DNA of 60,000 bases, taken from assembly GCA_903813345.2 (NCBI GenBank), contig CAIIXF020000010.1, forward strand, positions 6,937,169-6,997,168. Direction: 5' to 3'. A program made the translations under genes and the position numbers. The stretch is from Owenia fusiformis. Lineage: Eukaryota > Annelida > Polychaeta > Sabellida > Oweniidae. The notes beneath the pieces are model-generated. The model did not search any database and was not told the DNA's origin. It saw nothing but the letters and a program-made list of their open reading frames with translations. Of this stretch, positions 23,576-37,349 are shown in pieces (position 1 is the stretch's first letter; each line of letters starts with the position of its first letter).

Positions 23576-24398
23576 CTGTAAATACATATGTATGAATTGT
23601 AAATATATTATGACATATCTCTCAATATTCTTTATTTGGGTAACACCTGTTGCACTGGTGACTTGCATAAAGCAACTCTATTTCCCTTGTCTCTTCTCTC
23701 TCCTTTTTGGATCGAAAAATATTTGGGAAGAGAAAGCAGCGCAGCTTGATGCAGAACTTCACAACCTATAGTACATGCCAGGCTGCCAGCTAAAATCATT
23801 GAGCCACAAGTAACACCACATACAAACATAGAGAAATCTCAGTGTGAACATTCTCCATTCATGCATCACAGATTCATGCATCAATTTGTTCAAACACCCG
23901 ACGATGACCTTTAATCATAAGTGAATTTAAAACAGCGTAACTCAATCTCCTTTCCCGCTTATTATCAAAGGTCACACGGGAAAATCAGATTTGTCCTGAT
24001 TACAACTTGAGCAAGTGATCTAATTAGAGGAAGATATATAACAATGCAGTTGAGTTAAGAAATTCTGAGTTTTGCATACTCTTGTGTTCAAGAGTTCAAA
24101 TATGCCAAATTGATTTAATCAATTCAACCAAATTCAATAGCGAAAACTGATTCTATTTCCAATAAATTACGTTATCTGTTGAGCAGGAATTATTGTCGCA
24201 TTCTACTATGACGACAGAATCTAGAAAATTGAAACTGTAAACCAACATTAACTGCATTTCAATCTTTATTAAAGATTTCCAGATGGAAAAAATATTCCTA
24301 CTATATGCTATTCCTCTGAGAAACACTTTTCATGATTTGTTTAAATATCATTTTTATATCCAAAATTAAGCACTGCCATCTTTAGATTTTGACAAAAT

Positions 24399-24430
24399 CA
24401 TGGGCTTTCAAAAAGAGTTGAAAGCCCATG
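24399..24430. repeat. Perfect 13-bp hairpin
   Basis: CATGGGCTTTCAA at 24399-24411 and TTGAAAGCCCATG at 24418-24430 form a 13-bp stem with a six-base loop. No flanking precursor-like extension of 60-80 bp was found, so a microRNA is not supported. Confidence 0.8.
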
Positions 24431-27400
24431 ACAAAATGAAAACCCAAAAATTGTATATGAGCAACAAAGATAAATTGAATATGCTCAGTTCCATAGAATA
24501 AAAAAGGTACAATATTTGCACATCCATTCAGTTTGTATACAAATAACAAATCGCAAGAGAATATAAGCCTTGAACAACAATTGTTTTCTACCCATGTAGA
24601 ACAAAATGTCATCATGAACCTATCAAATATGTGAAATAATAAGCACCATGAAATATTAATATGTCATGATCCATTTGTCAATACATTCCTGTATACTTCA
24701 CAAATAGCGCTGTCTATGCTGCAATTTATTGAAATTCTATCTCTATTATTCTATTTTTTCATAAGCTATAATTCATTACAGAGACTAGGGTAACATCAAT
24801 GCAATATACTTTTTAATTTTTTGAAGTAAACATGTATCTGGATGTTATAATAGTAAGAAAGCTAAGAAACCTTTAATAGAGAGGCTTGTTTAAATGGGTG
24901 CCTTCAGGTTCAAGATAACGATTTAATCCTTTGAGTTTAGTGCCATCTATCAGCAGTCCTCAAGCACATTACGAGTACGAGTATTTAACAATTCTAATTA
25001 TACAGAAATATGAGAAGAAGAGAGATTCTGAATATAATATAACAACTGCCAATCTCCAATAGCCGTCACAAAAAATGGAGACCATAAGCAAGGCCAAAGA
25101 AAATTACATAATTACAGACATGTTTAGCATGAGAATATAAATGGCGCCATTACTCTAGCCATAACGATTAAATTAAGCTGTGTTTAAATATCTCTTGTAT
25201 ACAGGTATTGCATGGGGACAAACTCAGTAATCTGTAATCTGCATGCTGAAATATTCCATTTATAAAATACAATGTTTCATTATCGTAAGTAGCTCAGGCT
25301 TAGCGAGACTGATTAAATATAAATAAGGCAGGGGTATTTAAGATTCCCGATAATGAATCAAAAATGACAGCTAACATACAATCATTTTCTAACAGTCTAT
25401 AAGTCATTAAGAATTTCCCGAAGAACGTAATGCGATTAAGTACTCAATGACAAGAGAAGAAATACTTCAGTTTGTCATGCAATGGAGAAAACAAAACTCG
25501 AACATTTTCAAAGCAGCATACCCTTGACAATAGCATGGATTCATTTACACTATTCTATTTTGAAATAATTCTTTGGTATAGCCTTTAACAAATAACGCAA
25601 GGCATTAACACCCAAATGACACTACCTGCCATTTGTTACAGAGTGCAACCACCAAACACCAACCACAGAACACCAACCACTGAATGCCAAACAACATCCA
25701 CAAAGAAATTGGAGAAATTTGGTGGTGGTGACATAAAATATTGTCGGAAAACTGCACTTTATATCAATCAAACTCCCACAAAATGTCACAAACACTTCAG
25801 TTGAACTTATTAAGATCTCATATAAATCACCTGTAATAATCAGCGGGTAATGATCAAGGCAAACTGATGGGAAAACAGGGTAGTAGTCTTTGCAGATCAA
25901 GTCAAGAGAATATAACAACAGACTATAATTATCTTAACTAGAAATCCAAGCAGACAAGTCTAACTATTTCGTGTCTTTGATCTTTACAATTACAAAAAAG
26001 CTGATATAAAAGCAAATAATAAGATGTCTGTTTTTCCTCAATTAGTCTTTTAAGTTTTCTCAAGGATCAATTCACATGTAATATGAAGTTAATAGGGCCA
26101 TTTCAATACTGTGGACAATTTCTTTATAAAGTCTATGATTTTTACAATATCTGTTTCCAATCAGTTTGTAGCATATCACAATGAATATTTTGGTTCACTA
26201 TTTTGGCTTCGGTAATTTCCGCAAATTTTGGATTAGAAAAGAATATGAATTAATTGGCTTGACATATTTATTTGACATCTTTATTTCTATATGAGTTAGT
26301 GTCTTAAAACTTCCAAAATATCTTTGAATTATATAAAGTTAAAACAAGGCACACGGTGAACAATATCTTGCTTAGACACCTTAAAATTCATCCAACAGGC
26401 CCAAAATCTAATCAATTCCAGGAACTTATGCTAAAAATATCTCTGAAAATTTCAAATCAATCCATTATGTGTTTTGTGTGGAAAGGGGTTCACAAATGAT
26501 GTGAAACACCAATAGCCCCTACCCCAAATGCCTCGCTGACGACAATATCAGACCTTTGTTACCGACAGGGTTGCTACAGGGCCTTCTTCCGTAGCACACA
26601 GTTATCATATTGCTATATGATAATTGAAAAAAATATACTACTGAATACTAAAGATATATACTCGATGTTTTAAATCAATCTTGTGCAGTTTTGTTGAAAT
26701 GTTATCATAGGCTGAAGATACACTTGCTGACGTAAAAGTGCATCTGCCAGCCCAGACAGTAATAAATCAAAAGAAATGTCAAATTCCTTCACAAATTGAA
26801 TATGGAGATTAGAGGGTTTAAGCTCGTTATTACAAAAGTCATCAAACTTATCAATTATCATATCTCATTTCAATAATGATTAATCAATCATCGTCAAATT
26901 GAGGTACATGTACATGAAACGAATTCTTGTGTTATGTATAAGGTTATTAAAAATTAAAATTAAAATATTTCGATTTATACATGTATGTTGAAATGGCAAT
27001 TCCCACGAAAAATTCTACTTTTTCATTGCTGTTTTTTAACTCTGATTACTACCTTAATATATCTACCAAATATTTCATACTGTAGCCATATAAATCAAGT
27101 GAATATGTGTTGTCCCAAGTCAGTCTACAAATCAATCTTCCAAATAGAATTACCAGTATAGTTTATACGAGCATTAACCATGAGAGAGTGGGAATACTCT
27201 TGGGCATGATGTTAGGTAAATGTTACGTTTAATTATTTAAATTACTCATTCTACTCAGCTAATGTTTGGTTCAATTTTAATCAAGGCTTTGACATGATGA
27301 AAAGGTCATCACCTGGTATAAGCTATTGTAAAATACAACAATTTGGTATAGGTACCAACCACCAAAGATGATCACTTACGAAAAATGTCGATCACAAAAA

Positions 27401-28823
27401 ATGTTAGGTGTGACCATATGTGTTGATGGGAACATAATAAAGAGAATGTTCAATTTTGTTATCAGTATGATTACATTAAAGGCACATTGTAACATACAGC
27501 CGACAAAATGGTTAAAAAATCATTTCAGGCTTTAGGGTAGATTTCATAGTTTAAAACCTTCTCTGATAATTCTATTTTCGAACTATGCACGCAGGTCCAT
27601 TCAAAGTCTTCTGTTGAACCTTGAAAAGCTATAATTAGACTGAGGATTGAAAGGTGTTCACAACAACTTTCAGTTCATCGTATTATATTGATATACTGAA
27701 AGTGAATTTTTGAGTTGAATCAATGGTGATAATGTTGTTTTTATGAAGCGGGGAAGTCAAAACATTACAAATAGAGATCATACATGTAGTAAGCATTTGA
27801 AGATCATTAAGAAGCATTTAAAATTGAATCCACAGCAAAATTTTAAATAAAAAGATATTCCACACGGACCTCAGAGAAAACACTTCTGGTTTTATAATCC
27901 ATGATTTTATCAATCTAAAAATATTTTTATGATTTTTTTTCGATACCTGCTGAAATATGGTATGTATACTTGTGTTGATTGTTCAATTACAAAATAGGTA
28001 GGGTAAAGAATATGTAAAAGTCATTTGATCTTGTCCCAGAAGCGATATTTTGTTATTTTTATCGACTAGCTTTCAAATTACGAGTTCCATAACTTATTGT
28101 ACATGAATTTACAATGGGTTTCAGGATGTTTTAATGGTACACATAAGCCTTGATTGTATACAAGGTCCTCTCATTACAATTCCCTTTATAGTCTGTAGAT
28201 ACATATATGCTGGTATAATCACTGCATGTATATTATCTATTTAGCAATGCTGCAACAACTCTGAACATACAATATATCTATACCTGACATTGGAAACAAA
28301 AGGCCACAGGGAGCAATAGTGCGTAACATGGTGTATTATTTAAGAATATTGGTATGGGCCTCCAGTATGGCATCATCGTATACATGTCAGTGAATTGACA
28401 CTGCCTTAATTGAATGAACCAAAGGTTGCTCCCTATGAAAGTGACTTTATCAATAAAACATAATGTAAGTATAGTAGAATCCGTGCCAAATGGATTTGAT
28501 GAGCTTGAGTGCTCCGAACAACAATCTCACAACATAACATACTTTTAATCAAATCAAATAAAGCAGAATGCATTATGGCGAAATTATCCTAGAACTACAT
28601 GTATGTGGGATTTTAGACCTTTGTTAAGGCACACATATAAGTCCATTCTAAATGAGCTAAATAAAAGTAATGGACCTCATTTAGAGAAACAAAGGCTTTC
28701 TTCATTGATCATTGGTCATTTGCTGAGAATTGCATCCATACATTATGGAAAGTACTCACCAATATTGAAAATAAAACATGTTCTAGACATGGCCAGACAA
28801 AGATTGTGTCTGAATCAATAGAT

Positions 28824-29003
28824 TAAGGTCAGGTTGCATGTTCGGAATTTTGCTGCAACCCTCAATAGGGTCCCATGTTATTTTTTCAAATTTGAATCAC
28901 CCCTTCCCCACAATTAAATCTCTCATTTTGCACAACAGAAGGAGTGATTCATATGACTCAATTGAGGAATGAAGCAAAATTCCGAACATGCACCCTGGCC
29001 TTA
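28824..29003. mobile_element. 180-bp foldback/MITE with long inverted repeats
   Basis: Left TAAGGTCAGGTTGCATGTTC (28824) and right (complement) TAAGGCCAGGGTGCATGTTC (29003) begin inverted repeats that stay similar for more than 40 bp (GGAATTTTGC continues both). Nearly half of the element can therefore fold on itself. It has no coding content, and a target-site duplication was not clear. Confidence 0.8.
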
Positions 29004-30228
29004 CCTAGTGCATTACTTGCAAAATCAATTACAGTTTTAAACTCTGAGAAGGTACCAACTAGTAATGAATAGAAAAAGAACATGTTATCCTCAGAGAAAT
29101 ATTTACATTTATATTGTGATACATGCACCATGGAATTGACTAGAATAACAGTTTCATTATGTTGATTTACTATCAATAAACCCATTGAAGTAACAACTGA
29201 ACAACTGAAACAACTAGCAGATAATTCAACGATAATGGATCTTAGCACTTCAGAATATGAAATAATGCTCTCAAAGCCAGTTGTATTACCCCCCAGCTCT
29301 TTTGATAACTTCACATAATACCCTTCACACTTTCCAATTATGACTGTATTATGAAGTCTCTGAACTAAATAAAATTGCTCTTTGAAGATAATGCTGTGTA
29401 ACTCTTTGAAAGACTGGTCTATTTCAGCTCATACTCTCAATTCTTGATCAGCTTATGAACTCAGAAAGTCAACCTGTCATAACCTGGAGACTATATCACT
29501 GTGGGTCTTTCTGATTGGTTCACTGTGGGTGCATTCTGATTGGTTCAACAACCTGAACAAGGCATTACCATGAAAATGTTACCACCTGCCATTTGTTACA
29601 GATGCAAAATGCTTACCACTGATATACAAGATGAAGAGGATGTCGCTTTTAGTACTGATGGCTGCATGTCAGCTGTTTGGAGAAAGCCTAAAACATAATT
29701 GGGTCTTTGAAGATGATACTGGCCTATTGGGTATCTGAGGCAAAGCTCATTGATATAAATGTTGAAGGAGACTTGATTACTGGTCTTGACACTGATGCAG
29801 TGCAACTTGAGCCTATAAGCTTATAGTGATAAAGACATGAAGAAGGACCTGATCACTGTTCATGACATTGATGGCTGGCAAGTCCCCTGTCTCCAAATAG
29901 GAATTTTAATCTTGTAATGGGCTCTATGATCAGCCTTTCAAAAAGCTTGATATTTGCTAAAAATCGATTTGACATTCATGCTTCGTGTCACATCCAAAAA
30001 CAAAAAGATCCATTTTACGTTTAAATTATTGCATTTTTATCCGTATATGAGTGTAATTTCCGAGAATAAAATTCAATAAACTCATTCTTTGAAAAAAATA
30101 ATTAAATCACTCTAATAGACTATGAATAACTGTTGTTATTATAATCCTAAAAATTAGATTTGGATGATATTGATGGATTATATAATAATACCATTGACTA
30201 ATACACCCCCAATCCGCAACATCATCTT

Positions 30229-30418
30229 GCAGCGCTGTACAGCGCTGTAAATAGTACTGAACAGTGCAGTTTGAGTACTGTGCTGTACAGCGATGTACAG
30301 TGTTATTCTAGCATCACCTGTTTTGAACATGCGTAGCACAGTACAGTTTTTACTGTGCTGTACAGTACAGTACTGTTTTTGAAAATAGTGATGTGCAGTA
30401 CTGTATTTACAGCGCTGC
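30229..30418. mobile_element. Foldback element rich in CTGTACAG words
   Basis: GCAGCGCTGTA... on the left and ...TTTACAGCGCTGC on the right are inverted. The interior is packed with palindromic CTGTACAG, AGTACT and TACAGTACAGTA words, so both the ends and the middle can fold. About 190 bp, no reading frame. It ends only about 50 bp before the MULE-like element at 30472. Confidence 0.7.
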
Positions 30419-30471
30419 CTAGCACTGTTTCATAAACATGTTTGAGATTGGCATACTGTATGCTATCTTTC

Positions 30472-30849
30472 TACCCTGCGTGCAGAGTCTAGTTAAACTA
30501 CATGTACACTCTGCCTAGTAGAGACCATATTACAGTTTAGTTGCCCCGCCCACACTACGCCGTACCGGTGACAGTTTGGGTAAATCACTTTTGACCTACG
30601 CGCTGACCTTCCACCAATCAGCGAGCTTGAAGAAGCATGCGCCAAATGCGTTCTAATTAAATATGCGCATGTCATTGGTCAATTCTGGGCTCAACGATGA
30701 CGTCAGAAGGAATGACCATATAAAGAACGTCGGTCAAATTTGGCTGACGAACACTGATTGGCGCGGTGAGTTCACAGGTTTATTTTAGTTTGAAAGAGTG
30801 AAGACGAAGCTCTCTTTTAAGAAGTGAAGTCAAACGAATGCAAAGGGTA
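30472..30849. mobile_element. MULE-like non-autonomous element, copy 2 (perfect 9-bp TSD)
   Basis: The element runs TACCCTGCGTGC...GCAAAGGGTA, 378 bp, in inverted orientation relative to the copy at 14240. It is flanked by ctatctttc at 30463-30471 and again at 30850-30858, a perfect 9-bp duplication. It carries the same promoter-like set: GCCCCGCCC, CCAAT motifs, palindromic TGACGTCA, then CATATAAAG as a TATA-like sequence. Copies 1 and 2 are clearly the same family, with indels in the middle. Confidence 0.88.
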
Positions 30850-31607
30850 CTATCTTTCTCTACCAGGCAGTATATCTGAAGATCTACCAAGTTCCCCAGA
30901 GTCCATTTTGTATCAATTCCTGCTTTTCATCAAACACAATGATATCTCTTCATTCTATCATTAATTCATCATGATAAACCATGTCATCTGATTTCTTGTC
31001 TGCCCTGACATGTTTCTAATTGAAAAATACAGGTAGATGTGATGAGAATGAGGACAATACAGTCACCTCTTGATCAATCAAACTTGGTAGAGTGGTGAAG
31101 GGAGGGGTTAAATATCAAAATATAGCCATTATTATAGTAAACATTGTCAAAAATTTTCTTATACCTTTATACTCAAGCAAATACCATGAAGGGGAAATAG
31201 ATCCAGAGGGCCATATTTCAACATATTCATGTACAAATGTTTTTCTGTTAATGTTTCTGTCCCTTATATCTTTAAATTCCTAAGTACCAAACAGGGTTCG
31301 CCCAGCTTAATATATAAAAATGCATTACTAAAACTCCATTAACTGGTTGTTAGGTATTGAACTATGCCATGGAGACCCCAATAACAAATACATTGTTCTA
31401 AAATGAATATGATTTACTCCCCAAGGACCTGCCTTCCTCCCTTATGGGAAAGAATAATCAAATCACCTCATCAGACTGCCAAAGTAATAATCAAAATCGC
31501 TTCATATTCCAATATGTCTGATCTAAATGATCTAAAATGTGGCTTTCTTTCATCCATGATTTACCTCAAAACGTGAATACTTTGAACTTTTTTCGAAGAT
31601 AAGATTA

Positions 31608-31773
31608 CAGGCCTGTAGCTTAGCCAAAAATTCTTTCAAATTCAAGCAGTTTTTCACCATTCTAAGCACTTTTCAAGTGATTTTGGCCATTTTTGGACCA
31701 ATCTTGTCGAAAGGGAACCCCCTGGAAATTTTCAAAATGTGAACCCCCTTGGCAAATCCTTGCCACGAGCCTG
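31608..31773. mobile_element. CAGGCCC-type MITE
   Basis: It runs CAGGCCTGTAGC...GCCACGAGCCTG, 166 bp, flanked by gatta and ggtta (5-bp duplication, one mismatch). The interior AGCACTTTTCAAGTGATTTT block is shared with the other copies. The ends are more mutated than in the copies at 39206 and 57067, which suggests an older insertion. Confidence 0.85.
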
Positions 31774-33011
31774 GGTTACTGAATCCATTTGAATTAGACC
31801 TCCTGATATAATGTCAATGCATGTGTTAGTAGTCATAAGGGCAAATAATGTTCAACCTCTGCCAAGTGAACCTTATTACAACACCCAAAATTAAGTGTTG
31901 ATTGATGCAGTAAAGCAACAGTGCAGAAACCACATGACAATGCATTGAACTTGATTCCAACACCCAACACAAATAACATAATGCATTAAAGCAAAGGCAC
32001 GAAAATCACTAATGCAAGTACATACTCTTAGAACCATAATCTGTATAATGTATGATAAGTCACATACATGACATAACTATATTACAATGCTTTAAACCAT
32101 TAAACATTGATCAGCAACAATACAAGGGACTTCACACAATCATGACAGGACTAAAATAGAGAAGCAAATGAACTAACAAACCTCAATAGTTTTTTGATAA
32201 TGTAATTTGACATGTCATCTGTGGTAAATCGAATACAATGGCTAATAAAGATTGATGAAATAGAGTACACGATGCGGTACAAATAATTGTAAAGCTTTTC
32301 GAGTGTATGTTTCCAATTTTAATGGAGGTCAATATGAACTTCTCCAATGGCCTCACTTATCTCTCTCCTTTTATCACTTTTGCTCTCGGCATTGACAGCA
32401 AGAGGTAATCTGTCTGTTTAAAGTGTCACTCTAACCAGCATGGTGCTTTGTTCCATAAAATAAGTGAAATATCTGGTATTTCTTTACATCATTAACAACA
32501 GCTAGGTATAGAGTAAGGAGGTAATTCTACTTTTGAATTTCAAAACATAATAGCCATGATTATACTTGAGCATGAAGAACAAGAATCAATGAGTACATAC
32601 ATGAACATATGAACATAGTGCCCCACAGCCCTAATTCTGCCAAGTTATCAATGAGCCTCCAGGAGTGATCACAATTACTGCTGAGTAGACTCACATTGTG
32701 GAGTAATTGAGTAAAAGGTTTGTTAACATAATAAGAGGCACATATGGGAAAAATATACTTCATATATTCTTTTAGAGAACATTAGTAAGCTGATAGGATT
32801 GAGTAAGGTTAAAAGCTAAGGTTAAAATCTCCATAATCAGATCATGGAGGTTGTGCATTTTCCCCTTGATTTTCTATTACAGTTGATACATGTACAGATG
32901 TAGGTGTATCCGTCAGTACCAAAAATCTTTGATAAGCATACAAAGTATTTAGTACAATTATTCAAAATGAAAAGATGTTTTATGATTCTAAACAACATAT
33001 TTTGAGATTAC

Positions 33012-33185
33012 CTCATTTTCTTCATCCACATTGGCAAATATCTCAACAATTTGTTCGAGGAATTCCTCATAACTAGGGTACTGGCCCCTGTTTCTTGAAG
33101 ATTGGAGTTCCACCTCGAGTTCATCTAGGTCAGACTCCTCATCCTCTGTGCATTGAAGCATGCTACCTGGCTCCTCAGCTATCAT
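33012..33185 (-). CDS. Candidate alternative first coding exon (acidic N-terminus) for a PDZ-only X11 isoform
   Basis: From ATG at 33183-33185, 58 codons run open to GAAAATGAG|GTAATC, a phase-0 donor that would splice in frame to the PDZ1 exon at 23457-23575. The protein is very acidic (MIAEEPGSM..., EDEESDLDELEVEL, SYEEFLEQIVEIF, NVDEENE). An in-frame TAA lies about 30 bases upstream of the ATG, so the frame cannot extend far upstream without splicing. No phase-0 acceptor exists, so a simple in-frame cassette exon is excluded; an internal exon with a phase-1 acceptor (...AATGCACAG|AG) is another possibility. I do not recognise the sequence. Its codon use and GC content stand out from the flanking intron. 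Confidence 0.45.
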
Positions 33186-36100
33186 CCAATCAGAGTACAG
33201 GAAATATTCACTTCTTTGATCTTAAACGAATTGTTGCACACAAAATATTCACTTTTTTGATCAAGAATATTTACCTTTTTGACCTCATCCTAATTTCTGT
33301 GATTGTACCATTTTATCCAATTTATTGTGATTTGTGCCCAAAATATTCACTGCTGTTATCTTATGCTTTCTTTAAAGACAAAAATATTAATTTTTTGTAG
33401 CTTTGAAGCATACAAAATAGTCTCTCCTTGATTTTACTTTGTATATAAAGTATTCATTTGTTTGATGTTATTTGATCATTGTTTTGATCATTTTACTTGA
33501 AATCCTAGATGCTATAGCCGAGAACCATTAGAGAGAGCTAATGACAAGATTCCACAGTGCTATTGTATTACCTTTATACCCATTAATCAATAATAAAGGG
33601 CATTTGTATTTCCATTTTGTTCATTCCATCATCTGTATGGATGTATACTCGTATAATGCAAGTCTTTATGTTTCAAAACAACACCAGGGATTTCGATGTT
33701 AAACCATGTTAGAATATCTGCTTTGTATTATTATCATGGCTAATCCACCAGTCGAATGGCTGTCTTTACGCTTTATACCGAACAATGTTGGGCATATCAG
33801 TTAATCCATCATGCATTATTTATAGCTCCAAGTATAAATAAAGCACAACAGAATGTCTGTTTTTCCTAATCCTCAAAGTCCATTAAATTATGATAAAGGA
33901 CAATTTCTTTGTTAATATTATCCTATTGAGTCAACGCTCTCTGATTCTGACTGCTCTAGCCATGAGTTTGATGTCTCCTCAAGTATGAAATATTACTCTT
34001 GAATACAGACGCATCTAATTCTTGTTTCAAGTTACCTTTCGCAGAAATATACGATCCAAGTTTTGTGCGATGAATATTATGTAGGTGTTCAATTTGTTTT
34101 TGCCGTTGCTTAATAATGGTGGCGATCAAATACCCATAAGGCTTAGAAGACCGTGAAGTTTTTTTGATGAGAGTCTGTGATGAGCTATCTATAAGAGTTA
34201 TACAAATGATTGCTCTCACCTCCAGCTCGCCTAGAACAATAATATACAAAGCCAATACTCAGAAGACAATTTAACCATGCACCTTATAGAGAATCATCTG
34301 TCTTTTGTATTCACTTATTTCACCAAGGCTTCATAGTAATCAATTGCCGCAACTTTCAATGATGTCATCAGTGTCTTTAAACAGTGTCTTTAAATACAGC
34401 AACTGTCTTTATGCTTTAATAGATTAAAGTGATAGTTGTTAGAAGCACTTTTGCAAGAGCCAATAAGGAACAATGGCTTTTACTTACGTACAGAAAAGTC
34501 TATTCCAGAGATAATTATGAGGAAATGTTCCATACAATCTTTATATAAAGTGTCAATGACGATCTCCTGAAACTGTGTTTATGTACCTGTATAGGGTTTA
34601 GTACTCCAATGTGAAAACTAACAAATAATATCTCTTCTATCTGGAAAGAATCCATACAAAAGCCATCACTTTATTTTTTCACTAACTTCATTATGTATAT
34701 AACAACAACAACAACAAAAATCCTATTTGTGGTCTTATAAAAATGCATAGCAACATGTAGTAGGATCGTGTTAATATTTCATGTACACAGAGGGTTTATT
34801 AATCTAATAATAGACAGGTAGCAGTAGACATACAAGGCACCCCATGAAATAATTTATGAGGTATACGAATTAAGATCCCATAGTTCTTTATACCCAAAGG
34901 TTGAAAACCATGTGATAGAAGCAGTGTTACATCATGCCCTGGTGTATACATACAAACCTACACTGCATAAGGAAAAGATAAGGAAGGGGTATAGAGGTTT
35001 GATGCGAGATTTATTAAAAAACACATCACAAAATCAATCTTATAATAGGAAAATAGAGAGGAGAAATTCCAGTCAGAATCGAGTTCTTTGAACTTTTGAG
35101 CCTTGCTCTTTAGACTAAAATGTTAACTGAGTGTTGTATTGGGTATAATGAATCACTAATATACTTTTTGAAAATGTTGTTCAAATGTTGCCCCTTGTGC
35201 TTTCTAAGAACAGTAAAATTAACAATGAACGACATGACAGTATGAAGCGGAGTCAAATCTTGAAAATGAAAATGCAGACAATGAAGAAGAACTCGAAAGT
35301 GTAATAACCATGAATGATGAGTATTTTCCAACATGGTTCAGTCCACTCTCACTCATCCTTCATCAAACATGCCATATACGAATTTACAAACTTCACTTAC
35401 TCTAACGGAAATCCATTTCTTGTTAGGAATACATAAATTGCATGTGCTTAAATCAAACTATCTTATCAGACATTTATTTTCATTCTTTAGGCTCGGCTTT
35501 TAAAGAATCAATTCAGCTTCATTTGAAGCTATCCTCAGCTCATTATCTACGCCGATTTGGACCCAATCAATCAACTCCTTTGATGCTCTTTGGATTAGCC
35601 ACACTATCAAGTGGAAATACATAATATTGCTTTCAAACAAAATGACAAATTTATTCTGCTTCAATGTTTGATAAAGCATGACGATCGCATACGTCCCGAG
35701 GGATTGTGCCACAATTGGCAATCATTGATTAATCAGTTCTTGGTTGAGATTACACAACTAATTTGCTGGTAAATCTTCTTCGTTTTTCTCATTTTGGTGT
35801 ATCTTAATGTGTTTTTGATGTGACTCGAGTCAATTATCTCATTTTTATCGCTCGAAACTACTCAATGAGCTTTGATTGTTCACTTATGTCCAAGTATATC
35901 ATTAGCTAACATGGTCAAAATTGCAATGTGTTTTAATCATAAAAGTTAGCATTAAACAAAAAAGCATTGGTTCTCCTCCTTTTTACTCTTTCTTACTCTG
36001 ATCATATTGAAATGATTTTCCTGAATAAATTGCATATTTAAATGTCATTTGGGTTTATCAAGAGGGTTTTTACCCCATTCCCAAACGCAATCACTGTTGC

Positions 36101-36451
36101 ATAAAAATTACATATCAATATTTGACCTTACCCCTCTGTGTAATATATTAGTTTATTCATTGGAATGGTTTCATCGCTTTTATAAAAAGAAAGAAATGTG
36201 TTCTTTGATAACAGAGCATTAACTGTAGAAATGAGAAATGATTGCTAATATGATGCTTTCATCCACTGCATGTTCTTATCCACAATTATATGTCTTACTC
36301 AAATTATATCTTGAATGCCAAAGTTATGTATTTTGCCAGACGAAATAGAAAAAATGAATCAAATGATTAATTATTATGGTTTAAAAGATATGAAGCTCAC
36401 ACTTGGAATTGTGTACTTCGATGGTTTTATATAACAATGTAAATCTTTTAT

Positions 36452-36492
36452 ATTTTATTCCCCATGATACCTTAAATCATGGGGAATAAAAT
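36452..36492. repeat. Perfect 16-bp hairpin
   Basis: ATTTTATTCCCCATGA at 36452-36467 and its complement at 36477-36492 are separated by nine bases. Isolated; no extended precursor and no second copy noticed. Confidence 0.85.
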
Positions 36493-37349
36493 GCTTAAAT
36501 TAGTACTAAAAAATAAATAAGCTAGAAAGTGGACCTCTGACACATTTCACTCTCTTTGGTCTAATAGCCTAATAAATAGAAATAATAATCGTATACCACT
36601 TCTATACCAAGGGAGAAGACCTTGGAAATCTACATGTATGTATTGAATGAGGAAATATGCAAAACAAGTATACGATCAAAGATGCAGTTCTACCATAGTG
36701 AGCTCATCTTCAGTCTGAGGGGACTCTATTTGGGCCCACTGAGTCCATTTGATGTTGCAATCTGAAAGCCAGAGACTGTTTATTGCGCACAGGATGAGAA
36801 ACATGATTTTTTATTTTTTTTATTTCTGTTTATTAAGTCATGTTACAAATAAATATAGTGTCACATATTTTCCAAAATTGTGGGTAAAATACACTTTTTC
36901 TTATAGCTATTTCCTTCTTCAAAGATGATTTTTAATAGACACCTGATTTCTTATAACCTTTGTAAAAAGAGAGAGTTTCATCTGAATTCTTTCAATAAGA
37001 AGGATGCTTTAGATAAGCCTTCCCAATTAGAAGCCCAAGAAAGTTTCATACAAAAATAGAATTCTACTGATAGCCTTTGAGTTTCAGTTTGCTGATTTCT
37101 AGAATTTATGTTGTGATGTAACCATCAACCACCTTGTTAGATTCTGAGTTTTATCTCACTCAGTTTGAACAAAATGTGTGGTAAGGTTAAAGACCGAAAA
37201 AACATTTCTCAAAGCGCTAATCATGCGGGGCTTTTATCTCCTCCTTTGAACTAGATGACTTAATAAATAATTCTATTCAATCACCCTTGTATCTTCACAG
37301 CATATAATGCCAATGTCAAAAAGTACAAAGAATAAAAAACATCTCTAAT

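Noticed and set aside
24399-24430. Perfect hairpin considered as a microRNA precursor
   Set aside because: The stem is only 13 bp; a microRNA precursor needs about 22 paired bases plus a lower stem.
33956-34255. 99-codon minus-strand frame with protein-like composition
   Set aside because: No splice context compatible with X11, no recognisable motif, and no second copy. One frame of this length is expected by chance in AT-rich DNA of this size.
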